NCBI GenBank assembly: GCA_947311845.1
Contig: CAMZMU010000041.1
Span: forward strand, 119,064,100 to 119,128,099
Direction: 5' to 3'
DNA length: 64,000 nucleotides
DNA from: Poa pratensis
Taxonomy: Eukaryota > Streptophyta > Magnoliopsida > Poales > Poaceae
The notes beneath the pieces are model-generated. The model saw only the letters and a program-made list of their open reading frames with translations. It was not told where the DNA came from and made no database searches. Shown here piece by piece: positions 21,614 through 34,604 of the stretch. The first letter of the stretch is position 1; each line of letters begins with the position of its first letter. The translations under genes were made by a program, and so were the position numbers.

Positions 21614-24075
21614 GAAAGCAGTACTAAGCACATGAATAAAAGGGAGAAGCACTACAGGCAGCTGGAGTACAATAGTAAGACACTAACGGCAAGATGCAGA
21701 AAAGGAACAGTGCGAATAGAGTTTCTTTCAAGCAAACAATTAAGAAAACAGAAACAAAAGAAAGATGCCTAATGTTACAATGTAGCACCAATACAAGGCC
21801 CTTCACTAAGTTTGTTCCCCACGGGTGTAGGTCGCTATCTGCGCCACCACGTTCGGGACCTTTCCTCGACCTAAAAAGCAATGTATTCGGTATCTTCCCT
21901 CAATGGTTGATTTTATTTATTTATTTATTTCATGGGGTTCCCTAATAGCAGTAAACATATCGATCAAAGAATGTAGTCTAGTGGCCATGCAATCAATTAT
22001 TTACGTTCCAGGAAGATGCAGAAATACAAAGATCTGGAATCCTTTTCTAGATCTGCAACGCTATGATACGAACTCACAGCTAAAAGTTTGTAATATGTAA
22101 GGCATCCTTCTGGACAACTACCATGATGTCATCATAGTCTGAAAATAAATGATTTGGCCATATTTTAGACTATTGCATGTGAACTTAGCCACACTGAAGA
22201 GCTTCGAGAAGAATCACTGTATAGACCATCAAGGAGCAGTCATAATATATTCTACAAATCTCAAAAATGGTACCAGAGGTTAACTACGTAGCTAGATTAT
22301 ACTCATTCCCTCATATGACTACAAAGTTTCAAGTAAAGCTCATGCAACTATGGTATAAGACCAAACATTTCTTTGACAATCTGCACAAGAACTTAAGACA
22401 TCCATCTCCTTGACCATACCAGTAAAGTGAGAGGTGTCAATAAATAAGTCAGATCCAAGACTGTGCCCTACGCCTCCTTTGTTTTCCAGGTTTTGGATGT
22501 GTGCTAACGCAAGGGTTGAACTGAGGATGCACCCCTCAAATATATCACTATGTGTTATGGACATTAGCACGTTGCCTCCCAATGAGACTCATGAGTAGGA
22601 GTCGGCTAGGGAAGAGTTCATGAAGGGACGACTTGAATTAGGAAAGATGAGTTAGAGATATGATTCGGAAAAGTTAATTCAGAACAGTAAGGGTTAGTAA
22701 AGTATAACGCCTTAGGTGTCAAGTTAGGAGGTAGAGTATTATATATGTGTTTGGTCAAGTTATCGCATCAAGCAAAATAATCAATCTAATCTCTCCTAGT
22801 AATTCTCTCTTTTCAACCTCTGTCTACCCAATCCCTTGCAGCCACGCCATTGGCTCTCTTCTGCACGGTACTTATCTGTTGTGAATCAAGCTACATGCCA
22901 ATGTACAGGTTTCCATCATGAAAACCTAAGGTTCACAGCAAATAACTAAGCTCAATCAAGATATCGTGTGAAATCTCACACTTCTTGCCTAAAATTGATC
23001 TTCATGTAACCATTATTATATTTCTGAGTCGCAGTGGTCAAAAGTTCAACAGTACTACTGCTATACCCAATTCCATATGCAACTTTGGAAGACAAAACAC
23101 CTGACAATCTTTACTGCGTAATGCCTCAAACAACTAAGAATCCATCAAGACAAAGAGTTTAGAATGTGTGTACAACTTTAGGACCCAAACTATAGCTACG
23201 GCTAAAATCTTACTTACATTGTAAGTACTATTTAAAGTTATAGATTCTGGCAAGTCTATAAATTTCTGGGTCTAAGTTTCTCATTCATCTTAGAGAAAAG
23301 AAAACAAAATGGAGTTAGAAACTGGTCACAAACAAAACATAGAAAAGTATTTAGGATACACATACAACTTCTGATACTACGGGTAAAATCACACCTTACA
23401 TTATAATTATTTGAAGTTATATTCACGTCAAGTCTATATCCATCTGGGTCTAAGCTTCTCGGTCATTCTTGAGACAAAAAAAATGGAGTTATAAATTGGT
23501 CCACAAACAAAATGGTAACTGAGCCGCCTTACTGGTAGTGGTGAGTTGCATTTTAAATAATAGAGAATCTCTTTCGACTGAAACATCAAGGATGACAGTT
23601 TGCTTTGACTATATTTGCTCACAAAAAATGGAAACGAATAATATAATATAACAATTGTTGTTGTTTTGGCGGTTTGGCAGATCTTCTATTGCCTAACTTT
23701 GGCTATAATTAGTAGACAAAGGTTATTTCCCTACATCTGTTGGACTCTTTACTGATTTTTAAACGTTCTATTAAATGTGTGGTTCTCTGATTCTGTCACT
23801 CGCGTTGACATTTCACTTCAACACTAAAGTAAGACCTGGACACAGTAGGTTCGTCATTCAAATTGACCACTTGAAGGGCAAACACACTGTCAAACTGATC
23901 AAAACCAAGGCTGCAAACGGCCATATTTCTACTATCGGGAACCAGTTCATCAGGAAGGAATATACAGAATAAAAGAGACATTTTACAATCCACCATACAG
24001 AAAATTTACCACATGGAAGGAACGCTGGCTGGATCGAAATTGACAAGTTGTAAAATACTGGAGTCTTGAGGACAA
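21614..24075. other. AT-rich intergenic stretch with a possible LTR remnant
   Basis: No gene is recognised. About 22570-22880 resembles a Copia-like LTR remnant, with a TATATATGTG TATA-like site followed by CTCTCCTAGTAATTCTCTC, but no clear ends are seen. The part nearest 24075 should include the 3'UTR of the LEA_2-type gene. Confidence 0.35.
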
Positions 24076-24967
24076 CTAACCTTCACAATACGACTTCGCA
24101 GCGTCGTGCCGGACCATCAAATTTGGCCTCGGAGGCGTTCTTCCACGGAATGTGACTGGCACGTCATCGCACACGACCCTGAGTATCCTCCGGCGTGTGC
24201 GCCATCCCCCTCGATCGAATACGGCGACAGCGGTGAGCCTGACCTGGACCTCCATGGTGCCGCCGGCAGCCCGGTCTTGAGCGGCGCGGCCTCATCGGGC
24301 CCCACATAGGCCCCGTCGACCTGGAGTCGGAAGGCGAGCGCGGTGCTGTTGCCGGGCCCCTGGCCGAAGGGTGGGAGGGAGGTGACGGCGATGGGGAGGA
24401 GGGGGCGAGGGAGACGGAGGCGAGGAGGGAGGTGTAGGAGACGCGAGCTTGGCGTTGGGGTTGGCGGCGAGGACGGATGCGTCGAAGGCGGCGGAGAGGG
24501 AGGAGTTGGCCGGGGAGTAGGCGACGCGGGAGAGGGCGAGGGAGGCGAGGGAGAAGGCGGGCGCGCGCGGGCGGAGGAGCAGCCAGACGATGAAGGTGCC
24601 GGCGCCGAGGAGGAGGAAGGCGGCGACGACGAGCGCCAGCAGCGGCGCAGGCAGGTGGGCGGCGGGGGAGGGGGTTGTGGTAGGGGTTGTGGTTGTGGTA
24701 TTGGTGGTGGTAGGGGGGCGGCGGGTGGTGGTGGTTGTAGAGGGGGCTGGGTACGGGTAGGCGACGCCGAAGGGGGCTGCGCCGTTGGTGTTGGGATGGG
24801 GGGCGGTGCTTGGGCGTAGTAGGCGGTGTTGGAGCTGGGGTTGGGCGCGGCGTTGGCGGGGTAGCCCATGGCCGGGCGGGAGGCGGCGGCGCGGTCTTGG
24901 AGCTGGGCTGGGCGCCGTCCGGCGGGTGGGTGGACGAGGAGGAGGAGGAGGAGGAGGATGGGTGCAT
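24076..24967 (-). pseudogene. NDR1/HIN1-like (LEA_2) membrane protein gene, frame broken
   Basis: Pieces in all three minus frames together match an NHL protein. In order they are: a Ser/Pro-rich N-terminus (ATG 24967, or MGYPANAAP at 24869); NTNGAAPFGVAYPYP; a transmembrane helix (LLALVVAAFLLLGAGTFIVW) with basic flank; LASLALSRVAYSPANSSL; VSYTSLLASVSLA; PPFGQGPGNSTALAFRLQVD; and a C-terminus with GGTMEVQVRL, VVCDDVPVTF and HDAAKSYCEG, stop 24078-24076. Five frame changes are needed, all in the direction of one missing base and mostly in C/G-rich tracts. The family is single-pass, plasma-membrane associated and linked to pathogen and abiotic-stress responses. The domain order is complete, so the deletions may be sequencing errors, and an intact host gene is as likely as a pseudogene. 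No TATA box is obvious upstream. Confidence 0.75.
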
Positions 24968-26299
24968 GGTGGCGGTGGCGGCGGCGGGAGTGGTGATTTG
25001 GGATCTGGATTCTGGAGGAGGAAAGGTCGGTAGAAGGTTGAAACGGCGGGGACGGGAGCTTTGCGTACAAGGCGCGCCGTTGGTGGTTAGCTAGCTCGTC
25101 GTGGATGATGGAGGATCTATCTCATCATCATCCATTCGGCCGCACGTCAGATCTTTGTTCAGGTTCGATCCAACGCGTTTCGTCGTGTCGAGCATAGAGA
25201 GGAATGCGATATGCTGCTTTCGTACATTGCGCGTTCTATCTACCGCGTTTCCAGCTCGCTTCCGACAAGTGCGAATGCTTTGCCGTATAATCTGATCATT
25301 TATCTACACATGCGAAATGTATCATGTGTAGATTTAGATTTCATAGAAAGCTTTGCACTTTTGTGGCCCGTGGAAAATGTATCTTAGACTGCTAAAGTTG
25401 TTTTCTTTACGATTATGGGCATGGACTCATCCGGTAGTAGTACAAGACATCCACGTCCTTCCCTCCAAACCCATCGAGAAAAAATGACAACCAAAACATG
25501 GCTCAGAATATGAGTGGAAGATACACGGTTCACTTTATCAGAAACCAAGTAGAAATGATGAACCGTGAAAGCGATGAGTCCACTTTTGTTCTTAGAGCTT
25601 GAACGCAACGAGCACAAACACAAAAGGAGAAGCCGGCAGGTTCTTCGTGTTTTGTTGACAATCAATAACCATATATATATAGCGAATAGTATATGGTAGA
25701 GATACATGAACTGACTACAGGACTGCAAAGTAAAGTCTATAAGAAACGAGCAAATCTTCGAGATCTTCAAAACTATTTCTTCTTCCATAACACAATCTTA
25801 TACTTTTCTGAAGCCGTATAACGACAAAGATAACAATCACAAACTGTGAATACCCAATAAAGGTTCCCCATAATTTAATTTTGCGCCGCAATGCCAAGTC
25901 TACGTGCACGCACGCAGTCATTAAAATAATTAAGCAACATCGGTAAGAGCGTAGTATTTCAAGGAAAAAACAACCGAACAGCCTGTTCGACGTCGCTGGG
26001 AGCCGAAAGTACGAATCACCATTGTCGAGGACGTAGCAGCCGGGACAAATATTACGGAGAATCCTCGCGGCAACCATGAGAAAAAAATCCAAAATCGATC
26101 CGGTGAAGCAAGATCTGAAGGATCATACCTAGACAAATTTAATCTTCCAAAACCACCATTGACGTCGGAAAAAGATCTCGTCGTTGAACGAAGTCTGGAG
26201 ATTACTTATTGCAGCCGATGACATCTTCATTAAAAAAGAAGACGACTACCAAAACCTTAACCAATCTATTGAAACACTACTTTTACTAAGAACTCCACT
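24968..26299. other. Upstream region of the LEA_2-type gene
   Basis: No gene is recognised. It presumably holds the promoter and 5'UTR of the minus-strand gene. A short TATATATATA run lies near 25671. The short open frames look like chance. Confidence 0.4.
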
Positions 26300-26760
26300 C
26301 ATAGATCGGTGACGTGGTCCTACCTTTCGGGTGTCCCACTATGAGATACCTGGTGCGCCAAGACTAGGACCCAACAGGTGGCCTACTAGAAGATGACGAT
26401 CAAGGCCCACGAAGGGAACTCGAAGATACTAGAGTACGCTCCAAGTTAGGCAATTCCTATGTCGGTAGAACTTACCATACATGTAAACCCTAATCGGTAT
26501 CGATCACCCGAGACCTAGCCTCCCATATAAAGGCTGGGAGGGGACACCAATCAAGGACAACTCGATAGCTAGCCATACGCCTCCACCAAAACCCTAGCGA
26601 GATCGACATCTCGCCGGGATCGCCATTGTAACACCTCACAAATATCAATAACAGACAATCTGGAATTAGTGTATTTCCTCCGGGAGCCTGAACTAGGGTA
26701 AATCGCCTTGCTTGTCAGCCGTGGTGACTACCAGCACTCCAAGCTTTCTCCCTCTCAATC
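26300..26760 (+). mobile_element. LTR remnant (retrotransposon, unclassified)
   Basis: The stretch has LTR-like order: CCCATATAAAGGCTGGGAGG resembles an LTR TATA box, followed by CCAAAACCCTAGCGAGATCG and then CCTCCGGGAGCCTGAAC, a typical U5 segment of grass LTRs. No target duplication or coding region is visible, so it is a fragment with approximate ends. Confidence 0.45.
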
Positions 26761-27769
26761 AATCTGGGGTATCCAACCCTGGGACTTGCCGTGGCCACCC
26801 CACGTCAATCGGGTTCCCCACCCCTCCCGACACCGGCAAGGTCGACCGAAAGAGAGGGAACTGATCTATGGGGGAGGATGAGGTGGTGGCAGCACTAGGT
26901 CTTTCCGGCGGGTCCTTCGTTTTTATTCCCACACAGAAAAAAATCCTTTCGTGTTCCACTATTTTCCTTCAAAAGAATCTTCTTCGACAAGTAACGTCAG
27001 TTTAGTAGAACAACCTTAGTACAATTCATAACCAAGATTGGTAACATAAATAGATCGGAGCTATGAGCACACATAGAAACCAGTTGCACTATAACACAAA
27101 GGGTTTCCATCTTTCTCTTACTCGATACAAACTTTCCGCCACGGAGGAAACTTAGAGCATCTCCACCGGGATGCACCAAAATTTCTTCGGCACTCCTGAA
27201 AAAATGTCCGGTGTCGGATACATGTCTGGTACAAGGGCAATGCTCCAGCGGCGCCCGAGATAGTTTTTTGTCCTTAAGGAAGGAGGCGGCGGGCTAGGGT
27301 TTCCGTCCCGGCCGCCGACGCGGGGACGATCCGAGACGGGAGGGGGAAAGGAGGATTTTTTCAATAGTAAATTGCTAGCGTGGACCAAACATGTAAACTG
27401 ATTACTCGTACGACCCTTATAATCTCATGAGATGTAACATAATCTGCTAAAGCCAGTACAGGAGAAAATTCAAGTTCTCAAACAATGGTTGTAATATTCC
27501 TTTTCAGAAAAGTAAATAACCTTAATAACCTATAGAAATTGTGATAATTAATATACAAACATATAAGGTTTCATTTGTTAGAACTTCCTACTACTTCTTG
27601 GTGCAGCTGAAGAACTATTCTTCAGTTCTTTAGAAGTTAAAATATTATACCCCAGATATAATAGGCAAATGCTCAACCAGACGTCCAGACTCATGATCTG
27701 TTCTATATTTAGCTCAAGCTAATTGAATTAGTGACATACTTAAAAGGTGTTTCCAAAATGAAATTACTA
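26761..27769. other. Intergenic, no gene seen
   Basis: AGAGCATCTCCACC near 27153 resembles the end of a grass DNA transposon or MITE, but no matching second end was found. The rest is AT-rich without features. Confidence 0.4.
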
Positions 27770-30700
27770 CCTATATAAAAGACGAGCGGAATGACGCGCT
27801 CGCGGTGCTGTTCATGAACAGTACTTACTGTTCATAGGAACAGTGTTGAACAATTCTTTGATCCGCGCCGTTGCCTGGCAATCGAACGATCCGCACGGCA
27901 CCCCCGTGACGCTTTTGCAAAAAAAACCTCACAAGCCGAGAAATGGCTCCGCAGCCCACAACTTTCCACTACGACGGACTAAAGAGCAATTTCAGAAAAC
28001 ATCGGGGCCTTTCTGCAAAAACGTCCGCACAACTCCCCTCCCCCTTCTCTCTCCTGCGCGGCGCCGAGTTCGCCGCCGGCTGCCGCCGCTCCGGTCCTCT
28101 CCCCTCGAATCCAAGAATACCACGGGCTCCGCCGCCGCGCCCTCTCCCTCCTCGTCGAGCTTCGCTTGCCGGGACGCCCCAGAAGCGCGGGAATCGCCGC
28201 CGCCACGCGCGCTGCCCTCTGCCGCGTTTCGGCGTCGCCGGCGACGCCCCGGCGACCAAAACGAGGCGGCGCCGCCACCTGCGCACACCCCGCATCGAGC
28301 CGCGCCGGACGCGCCTACGCGCGCGTCCCAGCTCGCCGCCGCGGCGACTCCGGCCGCCGGTGACGTCAACATGACGTCCCAGCGGGCCTGGGCTGGCCAG
28401 ATGGGCCGGTCCGTGGGCCGGGCTGGTGTAACATCCCAAAATTATAATAAGTATTATTATTCCAAAAATGTGGGCCAACAAAAACTTTTGTTGATTTATA
28501 TGTGTTGATTGTATATTGTTGCTTGTGATGCTTGTTTGCTCTAATTAGGAACTTGAAGAAAAACAAAGAAATAAAATAAAAAGTTAAAACAATAAAATCG
28601 TGTGACAAGTGTCACACAATTTCTCCAAGTGAGAAATTAATTTTCCTTCAAACAAAAATTCAGTGGAGTGATAATATGAGCACTCCCATTTTATTCCTAC
28701 AACTTTTCTCTCTCCAAATATTAATTTCAAAAACCTAAATTTAAATTCCATATCTTTCTTTATCTTATTCAAATCAAGAAATGTGCTATGTTGCACTTGT
28801 CAAATAAATAATTAAACAGCACCACAAATCTTGATAAACATATGTGAAGCAAATTATGAAAATAAATTTCAGAAATTGGAAATTATTTTAGTTCAAGCAT
28901 TTCGTCGAACACTTGGTGGCAGAGCCGTGTTCATCCCCAAATCCGAGATGGATTCGATCGATTTCGATCGAAGTTCGTCGAATCTCTGCCCTCACTCACT
29001 CCCTCTCACCTCACTCACCTCACCGCACTCACTGGAGCCGAAGAAAATGGGTGGTTGGACTGGGAGTAGTCGCGCCAGGGGACAGGAGCTCGCGCGCACG
29101 TCGCCATGGTCGCCACTGTGGAAGAAGGAGGTGGCGACGCCATGGTGGCCTAGCGCCGTGCCCCCCTCTCTCCCTTGCTCTTCTGCTCCAGGGGACACGA
29201 AAATACCGGCACCACAACGCCCACTCGCGCGCATGGCACGCGCCCGTGCTCGCCGTGCGCCATGGCCGACCCAGGGACACCGTTGTCGACCTCGGCGCTC
29301 CACTGCACCCCTCGACGCGTGGCCACGCCCAGACACTCCACAGCTCACCTGCGGCCCCCCAGACAACAATTGGCAGCCTCTCCCCCTCTCTGGACCTCGC
29401 GTGAACCACGACCACCGTGAGCCGAGCGTCGGCCTTATAAGCCACCCCGAGCCTCGCATTCTCTCCACACACCTCGCCACTCTCTCCCCCTTGCTCCACC
29501 CTCACTCGTGCACCGCCAGGAGGGCGAGCACGCAGTCGCAGCCCTCGCTGCCTTGGTCGACCACGGCCAAGTGCTGCCGGAGAAGAAGGTGGATGTCGAC
29601 CACGGCCGTGCCATGCCTCTCACCTTTTCTCTGCTCTCTGGACTGCACTCTCTTCTCCAGCACCACCGCACTCACACACTCCCTTTTCCCCTCTGTTTCG
29701 TGCATAGAATCGCAGCCAGGACCTCGCCGGAGTTTCGGGAAGTGCCCGTGGAAGCGGAGCTGCTCGACGCCGTCGATTGGAGCCGTCCCAGGAAGTGTGA
29801 CTTCTCCAGCCAGCTTCCCCAGGCCGCCGCGTTCGTTCTGCATCGTCCACACCCACTCTCGAGCCCCTAGGTGAGCGAATCGCAGACCTCGCCGCCGCCG
29901 GAGCCACGGCGCTGCCTATTTTTGGTTTTCGCCGATGTGCTTCCTTCCCAGCCGTTAGATCTTTGATCCACGGTAGCGTACCGTTTCGATTAGATGAGTC
30001 GCTGACAAGTGGGCCCTGCTGTCAGCACTTTAAACATTATCCAGCGCGCGAGATATTTCTGCTGAGTCACTGACGAGTGGACCCCACCCATCAGGATCCT
30101 CAACATTATCCAGAACAGAAAGCTTTTCTAATTTAATTTTCCCTGGAATTTCAGTACTGGACTGAACTTTGAAATTCAATATCTCGAGATTTATAAGTCC
30201 AAATAAATCAAATCAAAATGTTCTGGAAAGCTTATGAAATTGTTTAACCAACCCAAGTGGTTTAATTGCATTTAGATAAATAATAAATGTGTAGTATTAA
30301 AAATTCCACAGAAGGTTTAAAACCTAAACTTGTTTGTTTCTGATAATCTATTAACCCAATTAATTCCAATCCAATTTTGTTAGCTTGGTATTGTGATCTC
30401 TTAGCTTCCCTAATTTTGGTAGAATTAATTAAGCAATATTAATTGTTTGGCTTTAGGTTGAAATTAGTAAACCCTTCTGCACTAAAACAATTATAGATGT
30501 TTAATGATTAACCCAAATGAGTTAGGACAAATTTTGTTAGATCACATTTATTCATTGTTAGTTACCCCTAAAAGGATTTAATTTTAGGATCAACAGAACT
30601 TAAGTTGTTGCTAAAACTTGATTAATAAGTTTCTGGATTAAAACAATTGTTTAGGGAGTTTAGTAACTCCAATTAATCCAAACCCAATTGTGTTGTCTTC

Positions 30701-31084
30701 TACACATCAGTAGCTTTCTGTAGAATTTTAGCTTGTATTTTGTGACCAACAGATCTTGAGTTATGCAATTAAACATGTTCAACTAGTTTCTGCCATATTT
30801 AAGACATAAATAAATAGTGGTTAATTCAATTTAATTGAAACCAAATTGTGTTGCTTGATGTGCGCAGTGGCTATTTATAGCATTTAAGATTGTAATGTTG
30901 TGATGTTGATTGAGTAGGATAGTGATTGTTTGTAATTGTTTGTTTATTAATTAGACGAGAGCGTTGTCAGAATTATCGAGGAAGGGGAACTTGTTGTAAC
31001 ACCCCGGCCACCCCTGGGCCGGGCCTGTCACCCCTGGCAGCTCGCTAGGATCTTCAGACTGGCCCCACAGATCAACACTAGTCT

Positions 31085-31190
31085 TTTCTATGCACTTTGT
31101 CCTCACTCGTGCGCATCCGGGAACCAGTTCCCGGTCGGTCACCCATCCTTGGAGTGCTCCGGGCCAAGCATGCTTAACCTCAGAGTTCTT
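31085..31190 (-). other. 5S rRNA-like segment in the Cassandra left LTR
   Basis: On the minus strand AGGTTAAGCATGCTTGG and then GGATGGGTGACC match the internal control boxes of plant 5S rRNA genes, in the right order and spacing. This is a Pol III promoter-like module inside the LTR, not a functional ribosomal gene. Confidence 0.8.
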
Positions 31191-31427
31191 TCCAGATGAG
31201 CTTCCGGAAAAGAAGTTGCAACTTATTGATATGAGTATTCTATCAATCCTGTTAAGCCCTGAGCCAGGATCTCACATCCTTCCCCCCTTAGAAGACCGAC
31301 GCCCTCGTCGGTCAACCCCCAGTCCAGGAACTTCCCCCCTTGGTACACGTCTGTGCGCCCAGTGTCGGCACATGCTCCACATATCCGCGCCCCTGACCCG
31401 CACACGCCCGTGTTGCCGCGAGGGTCG

Positions 31428-31439
31428 GCTCTGATACCA
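31428..31439 (-). other. Cassandra primer binding site
   Basis: TGGTATCAGAGC on the minus strand, three bases inside the 5' LTR, complementary to the 3' end of initiator methionine tRNA. Confidence 0.85.
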
Positions 31440-31442
31440 AAT

Positions 31443-31703
31443 TGTAACACCCCGGCCACCCCCGGGCCGGGCCTGTCACCCCTGGCAGCTCGCTAGGATC
31501 TCCAGACTGGCCCCACAGATCAACACTAGTCTTTTCTATGCACTTTGTCACCCCTGGCAGCTCGGTCACCCATCCTTGGAGTGCTCTGGGCCAAGCACGC
31601 TTAACCTCGGAGTTCTTTCCAGATGAGCTTCCGGAAAAGAAGTTGCAACTTATTGATATGAGTATTCTATCAATCCTGTTAAGCCCTGAGCCAGGATCTC
31701 ACA
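31443..31703 (-). repeat. Cassandra 5' LTR with altered 5S-like region
   Basis: 261 bp versus 282 bp for the other LTR. After the shared CACTTTGTC, the stretch running up to GGTCACCCATCC has been replaced by a copy of CACCCCTGGCAGCTC from earlier in the LTR. The end of the 5S-like module is therefore lost. Confidence 0.75.
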
Positions 31704-33211
31704 CTTGTTGAACCCGAAGATCAAGACCAAGGTCACTTTGTCGAACAAGGCAAGCTACTCTCTGAGCTTGCACCCCAAATATATATACATCTACTTTGAT
31801 AACATGATTTACTTTTAAGGCAATGATTTTTAAAACCTTTTCAAAAAGCACATGAAAAACTATTTTGCCACCGATGTAGAAGTATAAGATAGTTTATATA
31901 AAATTATAGGATGGGAAAAATAAATATGGTTTACTCAAAACTCCTTTGAAAATATTTGATGAAGGTGGAATGCCGAGATGTCGGTGTTGAAGTGGAGAAG
32001 TGGAGAAGGGTGATGTTTATGAAAAATGCACAGTGTGTCCTAGTACTATGACGACCAATCTTACCCTGTGCGACCACATTTACCCACATATGGGAAATGG
32101 CTTAGTCATATAATTTGCTCATATTAGTATGGGATGCCTCATTGACGGAGATGACTCCGTTATGCATGAGGGGATGGTTCGGTGACCTACCCCCTGACCC
32201 GGGTCCTCGCACATGTGGAGAAGGATGGTCCTCGCACATGTGGTAGATAGAAGGATGTCCCCTATACACCGCCGGGCAAAACTATGAGTCCTCACACTTA
32301 GATTCCGACGGGCTGGGTTAAGTGTTGATGGAAAGTGTCATATGGGCAGGGTCCTATACTAGCATGAGCAAAGGACAGGCTAGGGTCGGTGACTCAACTT
32401 CGCATACACCTTGTATGGCGGGACGTGGCTGACACGATGAGTTATCGGATGGATGTGGGAAAAGCGTGCTACCTCTACAGAGTGTAAAACTATTCGAATA
32501 GCCGAGTTCTCGGTAATGGACAGTTGGAAGGCTGTCCTAAGACCATGTGCAAGTTTTTGAAAGACTTCGAGTTTTAAAAAGAAAATGAAATGGAGAATGT
32601 TTTTTACAACCATACCAACGGATCGGTATGAGGTTGTTGGAGGCAAATGGACCATGACGGGTTATGGTCGCAAAAATGAGGAGTTTTGGAGAAACAGCTA
32701 AAATTGTGATTTTATTTAAGGATAGTTATAAAATTATTCTTACCTTTTTCAATAAAGATATAAAGATGTTTTAAATAAATAAAAGTCTGAAATTAAAAAT
32801 AAAACTAGTGCATACTCATGTTGGGGTAGTTTGCGAGTACAATCAAATGTACTCATATTGGTTTCGTCCCTGGCTATTGTCTTAGCCAGATTTCGAGGAG
32901 CAATACGCCGAAGAGTAGTATGGCGACTTCTATGCGAACTAGGGATCTCCATAAGTCAACTGTCTGTCGGGTCGTTGTTATGATATGATGTCTACTACGC
33001 CGTAGCTTCCGCTGAATATTTTGGTTTGGCCCATGAAGGCACCTATGTAAGACTTGGTCTAAATGACCATTTATGTAAGACTTTAATTCGGTATTGTAAT
33101 GGATGTAAACTATGGTACTCAGTTCGGATTATGTGCAACGACAGACTGATCACGGGATCGTTGTGTTAAGCATAATCGGGTATTTCGGACGGCTAGTCCG
33201 GGGTCCCCACA

Positions 33212-34604
33212 ACTGGCTGCTGGGCCGCTGCGTCGGGCCCTTTTTTTTGCTCTTTTTATTTCTGTTTTCCAAAACTTTTGCAACTTTTCAAATACAGGGT
33301 ATTTACAAATGTGACAAACATGTCAACATTAACATGAACAAAAAACGACGACTATTTATAGCATTTGATCAAATTTCAAGTTCAAATATTTTAAAATTTT
33401 CGATGCCTTTCAGATCCGGGCATTTGAAAGCCGTAAAAAAAATTCACATACGAGCAACTTTTAACGATTTCAAAATTTGGACAGTTTGTAAACGTAAACT
33501 TCTCCCAACGTTTGAATGTCGATGCATTCAAATCTAAACAACATTTGAATGTCGACATTTTTTCTCCCAACGGTATTTACAATTGTGACAAACATATCAA
33601 CATTAGCACAAAAAAAAGTTCACTGTTTATGACATATGACCAAATTACAAATTTGAACATTCCAAAATTTTATATGACTTTCAAACCTAATCATTTAGTA
33701 AACACTTAAAAAAATTCACATTTGAATATATTCTAAATTATAAAGTTTTTAAAATCTATTTGATCACAAACATCACAAAAATAAATGCTAATAAAGTATA
33801 CCAAAATGAAAACAAATTTACACATCTCAATTTGGTAAAAAAATTTAGAAAAATTCTATATACACTTGCTCCAATTATATGGAGTTGAATTTTAAAAAAA
33901 ATCTCTAGCTATGGAATCCAAATGAATAAATGTGCATTTCCACCCATTATGGACTTTAAGCAAAATATTGGCAAAAAACTATATTAACTTTCTCTAAATA
34001 TGAAATATTCACTTTATTATATGCTCATACAGTGCACATCTTCTGATTACGAAGCTAAATTAATTATTTATACGAACATATAAACATAATCAAACATTCA
34101 AATTTGCCAAGTATTCGAAATTACCGTAGCATTTCTAAATTTTTTAAATTGGTCAACATTTGGATATAACTCAAATACATTTTCTCTAATTACATTTAAG
34201 AATTCATGGCAACATAGAAACATATTTAAATACTTCAATTTGCTAAATATTTGGATATTCTCTAAACTATATAACAAATGGTCAGAAAAAATCACCGCTA
34301 ACTATGTATGGCAAAACACAAAACATATTTACACAATTCAAAATAGTCAATATTTAGATGCAATATAAATGAACTTTCCCGAATTGTGGACTCAAATCCA
34401 AAAAAAATGCATTAGCACTAACTAGTACTTAAATTAAATATTATTTGGAAAATAAAAGTATATTTCGATATTTCAAATTGCTAGAATATTAGAGGTACTA
34501 CAAAATATATCTACATGCTCACAACAATAAACGATACTTATTAACGCCAAAATACAAACCTATTTAAACAATTCAAAATTATAAAAAATACAAACTAACA
34601 CAAT
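33212..34604. other. AT-rich Helitron interior
   Basis: No gene. AT-rich, with repeated short phrases such as ACAAACAT and TTTGAA(T), and a diverged duplicated segment (TATTTACAAATGTGACAAACAT near 33300 and again near 33575). Confidence 0.4.

Larger units (their letters stand above)
30995..31703 (-). mobile_element. Cassandra TRIM retrotransposon
   Basis: 709 bp flanked by CTTGT (30990-30994 and 31704-31708). Two LTRs (30995-31276 and 31443-31703) surround a 166-bp non-coding interior. On the minus strand each LTR starts TGTGAGATCCTGG and ends GGGGTGTTACA. A PBS TGGTATCAGAGC (initiator-Met tRNA type) lies at 31439-31428 and a purine-rich tract lies next to 31276. The LTR includes a 5S rRNA-like segment, the hallmark of Cassandra. 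It encodes no protein and needs proteins from another element. Confidence 0.9.
28427..33211 (+). mobile_element. Solo Gypsy (Tekay-like) LTR with a nested Cassandra
   Basis: Starts TGTAACATCCC and ends GGGTCCCCACA, flanked by GCTGG (28422-28426) and ACTGG (33212-33216), a 4-of-5 target match. No PBS, coding region or second LTR is present. Excluding the Cassandra insertion it is about 4.1 kb. It shares GAACAAGGCAAG with the 3' LTR of the chromovirus at 49381. Most likely it is the product of LTR-LTR recombination. Open frames within it are probably incidental. Confidence 0.65.

Noticed and set aside
24343..24819. Gly/Arg-rich plus-strand ORF
   Set aside because: Reverse complement of the Pro/Ser-rich LEA_2-type gene.
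27153..27390. Second Harbinger-type MITE
   Set aside because: AGAGCATCTCCACC resembles a terminal motif, but no matching inverted end or TSD was found.
28831..29874. Long open frames in three phases
   Set aside because: They lie inside the solo LTR, are GC-rich and low in complexity, and overlap in several frames with no family pattern.
31085..31190. Genuine 5S rRNA gene
   Set aside because: Diverged from 5S, embedded in a TRIM LTR with PBS and TSD, and therefore a Cassandra module.
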